From Novosphingobium sp. Leaf2 (GTDB lineage Bacteria; Pseudomonadota; Alphaproteobacteria; Sphingomonadales; Sphingomonadaceae): a DNA stretch of 64,000 nucleotides. The position numbers and the translations under genes were made by a program. The stretch is from the NCBI RefSeq assembly GCF_001421325.1, contig NZ_LMJY01000012.1:62001-126000 (forward strand), in the 5' to 3' direction. Numbering within the stretch: position 1 is the first letter of the stretch; each line of letters starts with the position of its first letter. This document shows, piece after piece, positions 8,303-17,091 of this stretch. The notes beneath the pieces were generated by a model. The model was not told the origin of the DNA. It worked only from the letters and a program-made list of their open reading frames with translations, and made no database searches.

Positions 8303-9673
8303 TCAGGACGGCTGGAGATCGTACTGCTTGAGCAGATCGTACAATGTGGGCCGGCTGATCCCCAGCATCTTTGCGGTGCTGGAAATATTTCCTTCGCTGC
8401 GGGCAAGCGCATGGCGGATCACCTTGCGGTCCGCCTGCTCGCGCGCGCTCTTGAGGTTCAGCGCGGCGGTGACCTGTGCGTCGGGATCGGCCAGATCGAG
8501 GTCGGCAGCGCTGACCAGCTTTTCGTCCGCCATGATGACCGCACGCTTCACCCGATTTTCCAGTTCGCGCACGTTGCCCGGCCAATGCCAGGCATCGATG
8601 GCAGCCAGCGCCTCTGCGGAAAATCCCCGCACTGCCGGGTTCATGTCCTTGGCATGGCGGGTGAGGAAGGCCTTGGCGAGCAGCGTGGGATCGCCGGTCC
8701 GCTCGGCCAGCGCGGGAATACGCACCACGATTTCGGCAAGGCGGTAATACAGATCATCGCGGAACCGTCCTTGCGCAATCATCGCGTCAAGATCCTGGTG
8801 GGTGGCGCACACGATGCGCGTATCCACTGCGATGGCGGTGCGCGATCCGATCCGCTCGATGACCCGCTCCTGCAAAAAGCGCAGCAGCTTGACCTGCAGT
8901 TGCAGCGGAATATCGCCTACTTCGTCCAGGAACAGGGTGCCCCCGGCGGCTTGTTCGATCTTGCCCGGCGTGGTTTTTACTGCGCCCGTGAAGGCGCCCT
9001 TTTCATGGCCGAACAGTTCGCTTTCCAGCAGGTTTTCGGGGATCGCCGCACAATTGATCGCCACGAACGCGCCGCCGGCCCGCCCGCTCGCCTCGTGAAG
9101 CCCGCGCGCCAGCAGTTCCTTGCCGGTGCCGCTGGCCCCCAGCAGCATGACCGATACGCCGGTGTTGGCGACCCGCTCTATCGTGCGGGCCACCTTCACC
9201 ATTTCGGGCGCGGCGGTGATCAGGCGGCCCAGTACGGTTTCGCCTGTGTCCACCCGCAGCGCCAAGCGCCGGTTTTCCTCCTCCAGCCGGTGCAGATGCA
9301 GCGCCCGGCGCACGATCAGGCCCAGCGTGTCGATATCGACCGGCTTCTGGTAGAAGTCATAGGCGCCGCGCGCGATGGCCTGCAGCGCGCTTTCCCGCGC
9401 ACCGTGCCCGGATGCGACGACCACCTTGGTGTCGGGCTTGAGCGCCATGATTTCGTCCAGCACGGCAAAGCCCTCGCTCGTGCCATCGGGATCGGGCGGC
9501 AGGCCCAGGTCCAAGGTGACGACATCGGGCATCTCGGCGCGCAGCAGCGCGATGGCGCTGGCACGGTCGCCGGCCACCAGCACCTCGAAATCCTCGTACG
9601 CCCACTTGAGCTGCGCCTGCAGGCCTGCGTCATCCTCGACGACCAGGAGCTTGGGCAAGGCGGCCTCGCTCAT
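8303..9673 (-). CDS. prsR: PrsR: sigma-54-dependent response regulator of the PEP-CTERM/XrtA system
   Basis: 456-residue NtrC-type activator. It has an N-terminal receiver domain with VEDD and the phospho-acceptor Asp in VVTLDLGLP, an AAA+ domain with Walker A GASGTGKE, the sigma-54 contact loop GAFTGA and Walker B GGTLFLDEVGDI, and a C-terminal Fis-type HTH (ISSTAKMLGISRPTLYDLL). PrsR activates sigma-54 promoters of PEP-CTERM and EPS genes in related systems. The ATG at 9673 overlaps the prsK stop; a GTG at 9676 is possible. All motifs needed for activity are intact. Confidence 0.93.
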   Translation of the reverse strand: MSEAALPKLLVVEDDAGLQAQLKWAYEDFEVLVAGDRASAIALLRAEMPDVVTLDLGLPPDPDGTSEGFAVLDEIMALKPDTKVVVASGHGARESALQAIARGAYDFYQKPVDIDTLGLIVRRALHLHRLEEENRRLALRVDTGETVLGRLITAAPEMVKVARTIERVANTGVSVMLLGASGTGKELLARGLHEASGRAGGAFVAINCAAIPENLLESELFGHEKGAFTGAVKTTPGKIEQAAGGTLFLDEVGDIPLQLQVKLLRFLQERVIERIGSRTAIAVDTRIVCATHQDLDAMIAQGRFRDDLYYRLAEIVVRIPALAERTGDPTLLAKAFLTRHAKDMNPAVRGFSAEALAAIDAWHWPGNVRELENRVKRAVIMADEKLVSAADLDLADPDAQVTAALNLKSAREQADRKVIRHALARSEGNISSTAKMLGISRPTLYDLLKQYDLQPS

Positions 9674-11763
9674 CACGCCACCTTGGCGATCGGCAGCGGC
9701 GCGGTATCGGCAGCCGCGATCGGCAGGCGCACGACAAAGCGCGAGCCCAGCCCTTCGCGCGATTCCACGTCCAGCCGTCCGCGCATCGCGCGCACCAGTT
9801 CACGCGCCTCGAACGCGCCGATCCCGAAGCCGCCGGCCTTGGTGGACACGAACGGTTTGAACAGACGGTTGCGCACGAAGTCGACGCTCATCCCGGTGCC
9901 ACTGTCCAGCACTTCAAACCGCGCGTTCCCGCTCTCCTCGCTGAGAGACACGAACACCGGACGTTCGGGCCGGCTGGCATCGAGCGCATTTTGCACAAGG
10001 TGAACCAGCACCTGCTCCAGCGAATGCCGGCTGGCGACGACCGCAAAGTCCGCCTGCTGCGCCAGCACCACCTGCGGGTGCGCCCGGAACCGCTCCATCA
10101 CCGCCGCCAGCACGTCACGCGCGTGCACCGTCTCCACCCGCTCACCGGCCCCCGATCCATAACGCGAGAGGCGCGCCAGCAACGCGTTCAGCTTGTCCGA
10201 GGAATTGCGCAGCGTCACCAGCATATCGGCCCGGAAGGCTGGCTTTTCGGCATGCAGTTCGGCATTGCGGGCGAGCAGGCTAAACTGGCTGGCCAGGTTC
10301 TTGATGTCGTGCATCACAAACGCGATACGGCGGTGAAAATCCTCGAACCGGGCGCTTTCGGCCAAGGCCAGCTGGCTGGCGTTTTCGGCAAGGTAGCTGG
10401 CCACCTGCTGCCCGATGACGCGCAGCAGATCGAGGTCTTCCCAATCGAACCGCCGTGCGATCTGCGGGCGGGCAAGCACGACCATGCCCACCAGCTTCTC
10501 GTAATGGACCAGCGGAATAAGCGCCCAGGCGCACACATCAGCCAGCAGCCATTCGGGCATCGCGATGCCGGCGTTGGCGCGCACCTCATCAAGATCAACG
10601 ATATAGCCGCTCGCCTCCAGCCCGGCAACGCTCGCTTGGTCGATAGCGCGGGCCGGCACGTCGATGTCTGGCCAGTTCCAGCGCGCGGCAAGGGTAAGCT
10701 CCCCCTGCTCCCCCGGCGCCAGCAACAGGCCAGCCGGGCTTTCGAACACGTCCGCCACCGAGCGAACCACCCGCTCCCCCAGCGGGGCGGCCTGATCGCT
10801 CCCGATGGTCCGGGTAAACCGCAGCCATTCTTCGCGGTAGTCGTACCGGTGCTGGAAGAAGTGCTTCGCTACGATGACCTTGAGCCAGCCACGTACCCGG
10901 CGCGAGGGCAGGACCACCAACGCAAACGCACTTGCCACTACCACGAACGCCAGCTCGATCAGCCGCGCGAAATCGCCGCCGGCATAGGACAGCCACTCCG
11001 CCACGGCGACCATGGCCACCAGATACGCCCCGATCACCAGCAGCGAAAAGGTCTGGAACGTGACCGCGCGCGACGGCCGGATGCGCACATCGGCGCTGTT
11101 GCGCGATGCGCCGATCGCGATGCAAACGGCCAGCGCGATGCCTGCCAGTCCGCGCAAGGTCGCCAGCTCGGCGGGCCATTTTCCGGTTATGTACGCGATC
11201 GTGTAAAGGTTCAGCTCGAACGCCGCCAGCATCGCCAGCCCGGCCGCCGGCCAGCGCAATCCTTGCCGCCACCCGCGCGGCGCACCCGCATACAGGTTAT
11301 GGATCAGTACCAGACCGCCCACCGTCACCAGCAACCGCAACAGGACATTGAACTCGAAGGCGATCTTCAGCACGTTGCGATCGAGCGTCAGGCCTGAAAA
11401 TCCGAAATCGGCGCCCAGATGCAAGACTTCGACAAACGCGAGCGAGACAATCACCGGCCTGATCGGCGCCAGGCTGGTATGCCGGCCATCGCCTGCAAAC
11501 AGCCGATAGATCACCGCAAGCCAAGCCAGATTGCGTGCGCTCTCGGTAAGCGAAGGTGCGAAGACTGCAGACGACGGCGATGCCAGCGCCACCGCGCTTG
11601 CCACGTTCCACAAGGCAGTAAGGAGCAGCGCCGCGATCATCGCCCCGCCGGCCGTGCCGAACCGCTCACGGCGCGGCAGCAGCCATACCGCAACGCTGGC
11701 CAGCGCCAGCGCGCCGGTGAGGTCGAGGCCGATGCCGACAGTGGTCCAGGTGCCCACCGCCAT
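9673..11763 (-). CDS. prsK: PrsK: membrane histidine kinase of the PEP-CTERM/XrtA system
   Basis: 696 residues with about eight N-terminal transmembrane helices (residues 5-290), a GAF-like region (about 330-460) and a kinase core. The phospho-accepting His is about residue 485 in FVMHDIKNL. The ATP-binding domain has HLVQNALDAS, DSGTGM and a G2-like segment GGFGIGAFEA. It is expected to phosphorylate PrsR, encoded immediately downstream. The ATG at 11763 overlaps the stop of the sugar transferase gene (TGATG), so translation is coupled; the frame upstream of it is antecedent coding sequence only. Confidence 0.93.
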   Translation of the reverse strand: MAVGTWTTVGIGLDLTGALALASVAVWLLPRRERFGTAGGAMIAALLLTALWNVASAVALASPSSAVFAPSLTESARNLAWLAVIYRLFAGDGRHTSLAPIRPVIVSLAFVEVLHLGADFGFSGLTLDRNVLKIAFEFNVLLRLLVTVGGLVLIHNLYAGAPRGWRQGLRWPAAGLAMLAAFELNLYTIAYITGKWPAELATLRGLAGIALAVCIAIGASRNSADVRIRPSRAVTFQTFSLLVIGAYLVAMVAVAEWLSYAGGDFARLIELAFVVVASAFALVVLPSRRVRGWLKVIVAKHFFQHRYDYREEWLRFTRTIGSDQAAPLGERVVRSVADVFESPAGLLLAPGEQGELTLAARWNWPDIDVPARAIDQASVAGLEASGYIVDLDEVRANAGIAMPEWLLADVCAWALIPLVHYEKLVGMVVLARPQIARRFDWEDLDLLRVIGQQVASYLAENASQLALAESARFEDFHRRIAFVMHDIKNLASQFSLLARNAELHAEKPAFRADMLVTLRNSSDKLNALLARLSRYGSGAGERVETVHARDVLAAVMERFRAHPQVVLAQQADFAVVASRHSLEQVLVHLVQNALDASRPERPVFVSLSEESGNARFEVLDSGTGMSVDFVRNRLFKPFVSTKAGGFGIGAFEARELVRAMRGRLDVESREGLGSRFVVRLPIAAADTAPLPIAKVA

Positions 11764-13148
11764 CAGCGTGCGCCCTCGCTCCACAACACCACCCGCAGCG
11801 TCTGCAGGATGATCAGGAAATCAAGGAACGGGGTGTAGTTCTTGGCGTAATAGAGGTCGTATTCCAGCTTGTTGCGGGAATCCTCGATCGACGCTCCGTA
11901 CGGGTAGTTGATCTGCGCCCAGCCGGTGATACCGGGCTTCACCATGTGCCGCTCGGCATAATAGCGCAGTTGTTCCTCAAGATGAGCCACGAACTCGGGC
12001 CGCTCAGGGCGCGGGCCTACGAAGCTCATCTGGCCCTTCAGGACAGTCCACGCCTGCGGCAGTTCGTCGATCCGCACCTTGCGAATGAACTTGCCCACGC
12101 GGGTTACGCGCGGATCGTCCTTCGATGCCCACTGCGCACCCGCCGCCTCGGCATCGGTGCGCATCGAGCGCAGCTTGATGACGTCGAAGTTTTGCCCGAA
12201 CAGCCCTACGCGCGGCTGGCGGTAAAAGGCAGGGCCTTTGCTGTCCATCTTCACCAGCAGCGCGAACAAGAGAATGACGGGCGCGGTGACGAGCAGCAGC
12301 AGCAGGCTGACGGTGATGTCGAATATCCGCTTGGCGGCGCTGGACAGCGCGCGGCCCGACGAGAACCCGTCAGAGAAGATGAGCCAACTGGGATTGACGG
12401 TGTCCAGATCGACGCGCCCCGTCTCGCGCTCCAGAAAGCTGGAGAACTCGTTCACGTGGACGCCGGCGGTCTTGATGCGCAGCAGGTCTTTCAGCGGCAG
12501 CGCGTTGCGCCGCTCCTCCAGCGCCAGCACCACTTCGCTCACGCCCAGGTTTTCGACGTAGCGGGTGAGGTTGTGGATGGCGCCGCGCGAAATCGCTTCT
12601 TCCACCAGCGGCGGGCTGTCGCTCATCGCCACGTAGCCCACGATCACGAAGCCGCTCTCCGGCCGCTCCCCCAGCACGCGCAGGCGCTGCGCCCGTGCCC
12701 CGGCGCCCAGCACCAGCACCCGGCGGCGAAACGCGGTCGTGCCCAGAAATCCGCCCAGAAAGAGCCGGTTGAGCACCAGCAGCACGATCGCAAAGGCCAT
12801 CGAATAGGCCAGGGTGGAGCGCCAGAAGTTCTGCCCGCCGATCAGGAAATCGGCGAACGACAGCGCGATGATCCCCAGCGAGATCGCCACCAGCAGACGC
12901 GCGGCGGCAAATCGCATGGAGCGCAGCGCCTCGGCCCCGTAGACCCCCACCGCCACCATCGATAGCGATATTACCGCCGCGAATGCGCCATGTGCCGCCA
13001 GCCGGTCGGTCAACGCACCAGGATCGATGCCGATCTGGTCCGCACGCAGCCGCCAGGACGTTTCGTTGGCGATCCCCAGCAGCAGCACATCGACCAGCCA
13101 CAACAGGATCACGGCATGTGGGATGTAGTGTTTGAACAGACGAATCAT
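11763..13148 (-). CDS. Polyprenyl-phosphate sugar-1-phosphate transferase, XrtA/EpsH-associated type
   Basis: 461-residue initiating glycosyltransferase (PHPT/WbaP-like; the TIGR03013 group linked to exosortase). N-terminal transmembrane helices are followed by a nucleotide-binding-like middle domain (VLVLGAGARAQRLR) and a bacterial sugar transferase domain. The latter has KRIFDITVS, KLRSMRTDAE, KVRIDELPQ, FVGPRPERPEFV and KPGITGWAQ. It transfers the first sugar phosphate to undecaprenyl phosphate for EPS synthesis. The ATG at 13148 is chosen because MIRLFKHYIP opens the first membrane helix. It is first in the prsK-prsR-TPR operon. Confidence 0.93.
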   Translation of the reverse strand: MIRLFKHYIPHAVILLWLVDVLLLGIANETSWRLRADQIGIDPGALTDRLAAHGAFAAVISLSMVAVGVYGAEALRSMRFAAARLLVAISLGIIALSFADFLIGGQNFWRSTLAYSMAFAIVLLVLNRLFLGGFLGTTAFRRRVLVLGAGARAQRLRVLGERPESGFVIVGYVAMSDSPPLVEEAISRGAIHNLTRYVENLGVSEVVLALEERRNALPLKDLLRIKTAGVHVNEFSSFLERETGRVDLDTVNPSWLIFSDGFSSGRALSSAAKRIFDITVSLLLLLVTAPVILLFALLVKMDSKGPAFYRQPRVGLFGQNFDVIKLRSMRTDAEAAGAQWASKDDPRVTRVGKFIRKVRIDELPQAWTVLKGQMSFVGPRPERPEFVAHLEEQLRYYAERHMVKPGITGWAQINYPYGASIEDSRNKLEYDLYYAKNYTPFLDFLIILQTLRVVLWSEGAR

Positions 13149-13187
13149 CGTCGGGGGGCACCGTCCTTCGCAGCCGGATGTTCGGCT

Positions 13188-13220
13188 TTTCACACCACGC
13201 CTAAGGCAAAAGGTGTGAAA
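13188..13220. promoter_or_regulatory. Perfect 9-bp dyad upstream of the EPS sugar transferase operon
   Basis: TTTCACACC (13188-13196) and GGTGTGAAA (13212-13220) form a perfect inverted repeat with a 15-base spacer, which itself contains GCC-TAA-GGC. It lies 40-72 bp upstream of the sugar transferase start. There is no T-tract on either side, so an operator fits better than a terminator. Which protein binds is unknown; PrsR is a candidate only by proximity. Confidence 0.45.
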
Positions 13221-13256
13221 TGTCGGTTACTTTGTCAGTAATCTTGTCGGGAAGAT
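13221..13256. repeat. Three direct 12-bp iterons (TGTCRG-type)
   Basis: TGTC begins at 13221, 13233 and 13245, a spacing of exactly 12 bp. The units are TGTCGGTTACTT, TGTCAGTAATCT and TGTCGGGAAGAT. They directly abut the 9-bp dyad and lie 73-108 bp upstream of the sugar transferase ATG. Regular spacing near a helical turn suggests cooperative binding by an activator. Confidence 0.45.
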
Positions 13257-13527
13257 TTACACTGGTGGCATGGCTGGCCTCGAGCGGCTGGCCCCGAGCG
13301 CACGCCTGGCGGGTTGCATCGCGTGAGATCAAGTTTTTCTCGTCAGCGATAAAGATAACGCAAATGGACATTCTCAACCAAATAAGTAGATTGGTCAGCG
13401 AGCGACGGGGTTGGCCCGTATCTCCGCGGCATTTGATAGCTGTCAGCTTGCTCCGCGTCACCAACCGCTAAAGCGCACGATACCAGGCGACGACGCCGGC
13501 TTCGTGCCTCCACCAAGGAGATACGAC

Positions 13528-13692
13528 ATGTCCAATACCTTCCCACCGCTCACCAGCCGCATCCGACGGGCCGCACCGTCCACGAACGCACGCCTGCCGC
13601 ACCCGTCCTGGCGCGGGCCCACAATGGCCGCGCAAGCAGAGGCAGCATCGATCCGAACCGCGACCGACTTCTGGTCCCGGCTGGGATTATGA
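13528..13692 (+). CDS. Small basic protein with a strong ribosome-binding site
   Basis: 54 residues starting MSNTFPPLTSRIRRAAP and ending DFWSRLGL, basic and proline/serine-rich, with no membrane segment. AAGGAG at 13515-13520 is an excellent Shine-Dalgarno seven bases before the ATG, and this is the main evidence for expression. It stands alone between the divergent EPS regulatory operon and a glutamine amidotransferase. No family recognised. Confidence 0.5.
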   Translation: MSNTFPPLTSRIRRAAPSTNARLPHPSWRGPTMAAQAEAASIRTATDFWSRLGL

Positions 13693-13769
13693 CCGGCGCT
13701 ATCGATCCCGCGCGTGTTTCCAGGCGGCGCGATGTCGCGTGTTAATGTAAAGTGTGCGACACCGTCCCA

Positions 13770-14468
13770 GTGAAGACCGCCCTGATCATCCGCCACGTTC
13801 CCCACGAAGGGGTCGCCGGATATCGCGAACCGATCGAGGATGCGGGATACGCGATCACGCGCATTGACGTGAGCGATCCCGCATTTTCGACGCTGGATTT
13901 GTGCGCGCCTGACCTGCTCATCATGATGGGTGGGCCGATGGGCGTGTACGAGCAGGATCGCCATCCCTGGATCGGCTGTCAGTTGCGTCGGCTGCGCCGT
14001 CGCCTTGAGGCGGATCGCCCTACCCTCGGCGTGTGCCTGGGGGCACAGATGATCGCCAGCGCACTGGGGGCGGAAGTCTTTTCCGGCCCTACCAAGGAGG
14101 TCGGATTCCATCCCGTGACGGTGCATGAAAACGCTGCCGATACGCCGCTGCGCCACGTGCGCGACGTGCCGGTGCTGCATTGGCATGGGGATACGTTCAC
14201 TCGCCCCGAAGGCGTGGAAATGCTGGCCTCGACACCGTTGTACGAACATCAGGCTTTCCGGCGCGGCGATACTCTGCTGGCGCTGCAATTTCATGCCGAG
14301 ATGGGCGAAGACCCCCGCTTTGACGAATGGGTTGCGCAATGGCCGCAAGACGTCATCGCTGCGGGAAAGTGCCCGGATGCGCTGCGTCGCACACATGGCG
14401 AAATTGGCCACAAGGCTGTCAGCGCCGGGCGCGCGCTGATTTCGGACTGGCTTAACAGGCTGCCGTAA
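13770..14468 (+). CDS. Class I glutamine amidotransferase-like protein
   Basis: About 232-residue stand-alone GATase1 protein (GMP synthase-like amidotransferase family). The catalytic Cys is in LGVCLGAQMIA, preceded by the oxyanion motif MMGGPMGVYE. The His and Glu are in LQFHAEM, so the triad is complete. Such proteins hydrolyse glutamine or gamma-glutamyl amides; the acceptor is unknown and no synthetase partner is adjacent. The GTG at 13770 (VKTALIIRHV) matches the usual family start; a GTG at 13752 adds six residues. Neither has a strong ribosome-binding site. Confidence 0.85.
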   Translation: MKTALIIRHVPHEGVAGYREPIEDAGYAITRIDVSDPAFSTLDLCAPDLLIMMGGPMGVYEQDRHPWIGCQLRRLRRRLEADRPTLGVCLGAQMIASALGAEVFSGPTKEVGFHPVTVHENAADTPLRHVRDVPVLHWHGDTFTRPEGVEMLASTPLYEHQAFRRGDTLLALQFHAEMGEDPRFDEWVAQWPQDVIAAGKCPDALRRTHGEIGHKAVSAGRALISDWLNRLP

Positions 14469-14586
14469 AAGCACAAAACCGGCGCCCAGAATGCGAGTGC
14501 CTGGGCGCGGGCCATGCCCCGCGCAATCGCCGGTAGCGTTTTGCTGCACTACAGCATACTATGGGCTTGCACCTATAAGGGCGACG

Positions 14587-14916
14587 ATGACGCAAGCACC
14601 ATCCAAAAGGCCGGCGAGCGAGCGCACGACTGATACGCCGTCGCGGCGCGTCGTGCTGCTTCGCCTACCCGGCATGCTGGCCGGGTTTTTCCCCCCGATC
14701 GTGTTCGGGGCGATCCTGCTTGGATGCATCGCGCAATTCGGCGTTGGCGCCGGGATCATGCTGGGCTGCATTGCCGGCGGCGTGCTATGCTGGGCGCTTG
14801 CCAAAGTAATCGGCGCTGTTGCGCCGCTGCGATGGCTGGCGGCATGCGTGGTCGGCGCGTTGGCCGTGAGCATGGCGCTGGGCGTAATGCTCTCGTTGGT
14901 CCACGCCGTCAGATAA
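14587..14916 (+). CDS. Small membrane protein, unknown function
   Basis: 109 residues. A short polar N-terminus (TQAPSKRPASERTTDTPSRR) is followed by three hydrophobic segments at about residues 27-45, 48-68 and 75-100. The ATG at 14587 is chosen because it starts the polar leader; the frame upstream to 14491 lacks protein-like composition. It ends just before the convergent tRNA-Leu gene. No family recognised. Confidence 0.6.
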   Translation: MTQAPSKRPASERTTDTPSRRVVLLRLPGMLAGFFPPIVFGAILLGCIAQFGVGAGIMLGCIAGGVLCWALAKVIGAVAPLRWLAACVVGALAVSMALGVMLSLVHAVR

Positions 14917-14925
14917 GTCGGAAAA

Positions 14926-15009
14926 TGGTGCCCCTGGCCCGACTCGAACGGGCACGCCTTGCGGCAAACGATTTTGAGTCGTTCGCGTCTACCATTCCAC
15001 CACAGGGGC
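14926..15009 (-). tRNA. tRNA-Leu (anticodon CAA)
   Basis: 84-nt tRNA on the minus strand with acceptor stem GCCCCTG/CAGGGGC, discriminator A and an encoded CCA end. The anticodon stem AACGA/TCGTT encloses the loop CTCAAAA, with anticodon CAA at 14976-14974 (reads UUG). The T-arm loop TTCGAGT is present. The long variable arm typical of leucine tRNAs fits the extra length. No other tRNA is nearby. Confidence 0.95.
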
Positions 15010-15049
15010 ACTGCTTGGCCGCTTAGCCCGGTCTTGCGCCGGGCTCAAG

Positions 15050-15871
15050 TCAGCTTTTCAATGCTGTCGCTACCAGCTTGTGCAAACGTGAGTGCAGCGC
15101 ATCGTTGCCTGCAAGGATTTCGGTGTCGCAAACGGGGAGCGAACGGCCTTTCCAGTCGGACACGAAACCGCCGGCCTCACGCACCAGCAGGCAGCCCGCC
15201 GCCGTGTCCCAAGGCTTGAGGTCGGCTTCCCAGAAGCCCTCGTACCGCCCCGATGCGACCCACGCGAGGTCGAGCGCGGCGGACCCGAAACGGCGGATGC
15301 CCGCCACTTGCGGCGCCAGCGCATGATAGATCCGCGTCCATTCGCCGGCATCGCCATGCCCGGCGAAGGGAATGCCGGTGGCGATCAGGCTTTCATCCAG
15401 ATGGCGGCGCGAGGAGACCCGCAAACGGCGATCCTGCAACCAGGCGCCGCTGTTCTTTTCCGCCCAGTAGCTCTCGTCCGTGATCGGATTGTAGACCAGC
15501 CCGGCAGTCACCTCGCCCCAGCCGTTGCCATCCAGGCGCGGTTCCTGCACCGCGATCGAGATCGCGAAATGCGGGATGCCGTGCAGGAAGTTGGTGGTGC
15601 CATCCAGCGGATCGACGATGAAACGCGGCTTGGTGGGATCGCCCTCAATCTCGCCAGCTTCCTCGAACAGATAACCCCAGTCCGGCCGGGCGGCGCGCAG
15701 TTCGTCCCAGATGGTGCGCTCCGAGGTCTGGTCCGCCTTCGAGACGAAATCGGCCGGGCCCTTGCGGCTGACCTGGAGATGTTCGATTTCGCCGAAATCG
15801 CGGCGCAGGCGATTGCCCGCCTTGCGCGCAGCCTTTTCGATAATGCGGATAAGACCGGATATGGCGGCCAT
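15050..15871 (-). CDS. suhB: Inositol monophosphatase family protein
   Basis: 273-residue Mg-dependent phosphatase of the IMPase/SuhB family. The metal-binding motifs are intact: the Glu in FEEAGE (about residue 70), IVDPLDGTTNFLHG (about 86-99) and the C-terminal LKPWDTAAG. It may hydrolyse inositol-1-phosphate or related sugar phosphates; some members also act in rRNA transcription antitermination. It follows a small secreted-protein gene and efp on the same strand. Family firm, exact substrate open. Confidence 0.9.
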   Translation of the reverse strand: MAAISGLIRIIEKAARKAGNRLRRDFGEIEHLQVSRKGPADFVSKADQTSERTIWDELRAARPDWGYLFEEAGEIEGDPTKPRFIVDPLDGTTNFLHGIPHFAISIAVQEPRLDGNGWGEVTAGLVYNPITDESYWAEKNSGAWLQDRRLRVSSRRHLDESLIATGIPFAGHGDAGEWTRIYHALAPQVAGIRRFGSAALDLAWVASGRYEGFWEADLKPWDTAAGCLLVREAGGFVSDWKGRSLPVCDTEILAGNDALHSRLHKLVATALKS

Positions 15872-15927
15872 GACTGTACTTCACTCCTGTGTCCGGCGGC
15901 GAGCCACGCCCGCCGCCGGCCTGTAGA

Positions 15928-16386
15928 TTATCGCCCGGTGGGGGTGCCGCTGGGGCCAGCCGTGGGGGCGGCGGCCGATGCCGGCTGGGTCGGATTGCCC
16001 TTGTAACCGCAAACCGCAACCATCACGCTGAACAGTTCGGCGGGCTTGTCGCGGTGAACCTTGTCAGCGTTCTGCGCGATGACCTTGTCCATTTCCTCGG
16101 TGATCTTGCCCAGCGGCGCGGAATAGAGACAGCCGACCAGCGTGGTCTTGGCGTCTTCCTTCACTTCGTCGGACTGCAGCGCGCTGATCAGCACCTTAAG
16201 ATACAGAACGGCATGCTCGGAGCGTTCGCGCTCAGCAGCTGAAGGCACGGCACCAGGAGTGGCTGCCGCTGCGGCAGCGGGCTTGGCCACCGCCTTTTTT
16301 GCAGGGGCCGCGAACGCGGGAACCGCGCCCGCGATCATGCCGGCGGCGGCAAGGGTCAGGGCGAATTTGGTCGTGATTGTGTGCAT
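15928..16386 (-). CDS. Secreted alanine-rich protein, unknown function
   Basis: 152 residues with a clear Sec signal peptide (FALTLAAAGMIAGAVPAFA, cleavage after AFA near residue 26), then an Ala/Lys/Pro-rich linker. The helical core contains two Cys, in VGCLYSA and AVCGYKG, that could form a disulfide. A low-complexity Pro/Thr tail closes it. Its ATG overlaps the efp stop codon (TGATG), so it is co-translated with efp. Function unknown. Confidence 0.75.
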   Translation of the reverse strand: MHTITTKFALTLAAAGMIAGAVPAFAAPAKKAVAKPAAAAAATPGAVPSAAERERSEHAVLYLKVLISALQSDEVKEDAKTTLVGCLYSAPLGKITEEMDKVIAQNADKVHRDKPAELFSVMVAVCGYKGNPTQPASAAAPTAGPSGTPTGR

Positions 16387-16949
16387 CAGTCAGCCTTCTT
16401 CACATAAGTTTTTTCGTAGACGTCCACGATGATGCGCGTGCCGCTTTCGATATGCGGCGGCACCATCACGCGCACGCCGTTATCGAGAATGGCAGGCTTG
16501 AAACTAGACGAGGCGGTCTGCCCTTTCACCACGGCGTCGGCCTCGACGATCGTGGCCTCCACCTGCTCGGGCAGTTGGACGGAAATCGGGCGGTCTTCCC
16601 ACATCTCAAGGCTTACCTGCATGCCATCCTGGAGAAACGCGGCAGCATCGCCCAGCAGGTCTGCCGGAAGCGAAATCTGGTCGTAGTTCTCGATGTCCAT
16701 GAATACCAGATCGTCGCCCTCGGCATAGAGGAACTGAAAATCCTTGGTATCGAGGCGCACCCGCTCAACGGTATCGGCGCTGCGGAAGCGCACGTTGGTC
16801 TTGCGCCCGTCGATCAGGTTCTTCATCTCGACCTGCATGAAGGCGCCGCCCTTGCCGGGCTGCGTGTGCTGCGTTTTGGCGACCTTCCAGATACCCTTTT
16901 CGTATTCAAGAATATTGCCGGGACGGATGTCGACGCCACTGATCTTCAT
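16386..16949 (-). CDS. efp: Elongation factor P
   Basis: 187-residue EF-P that relieves ribosome stalling at polyproline. It has the N-terminal KOW-like domain with the modifiable loop PGKGGAF, so Lys rather than Arg is at the tip. Two OB-fold domains follow, with [19 protein letters not shown] near residue 140 and a C-terminal [16 protein letters not shown], a typical EF-P end. Length is normal. I saw no EpmA/EpmB or EarP modification gene in the window. Confidence 0.96.
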   Translation of the reverse strand: MKISGVDIRPGNILEYEKGIWKVAKTQHTQPGKGGAFMQVEMKNLIDGRKTNVRFRSADTVERVRLDTKDFQFLYAEGDDLVFMDIENYDQISLPADLLGDAAAFLQDGMQVSLEMWEDRPISVQLPEQVEATIVEADAVVKGQTASSSFKPAILDNGVRVMVPPHIESGTRIIVDVYEKTYVKKAD

Positions 16950-17091
16950 GGTGCTTGGCCTTCAGGATGGGAAAGAGCTGTTCACGGGTTCGCATCGCCA
17001 AGGCGGACGACGTGGCCGTTCGGAAGCCTGCGCCCTTAGACGAGGCGGCCGGGCATGGCAATTCCCCCGCGCCGATGCTAATTCGCATCGC

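Larger units (their letters stand above)
13149..13527. other. Gene-poor control region between the EPS regulatory operon and a small plus-strand gene
   Basis: About 380 bases, noticeably AT-richer than the surroundings around 13325-13400. It contains a 9-bp dyad and three 12-bp iterons next to the minus-strand operon (listed separately). A possible 35-codon frame from the ATG at 13364 to 13471 lacks a good ribosome-binding site and is not called. I found no clear -24/-12 sigma-54 promoter. Confidence 0.5.

Noticed and set aside
8282-11397. Long plus-strand frames (8282-10003 and 9991-11397) opposite prsR/prsK
   Set aside because: Antisense shadows of well-supported regulators; no recognisable motifs.
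13364-13471. 35-codon plus-strand frame starting MDILNQISRLV
   Set aside because: No good ribosome-binding site and no recognisable family; it lies in the EPS control region.
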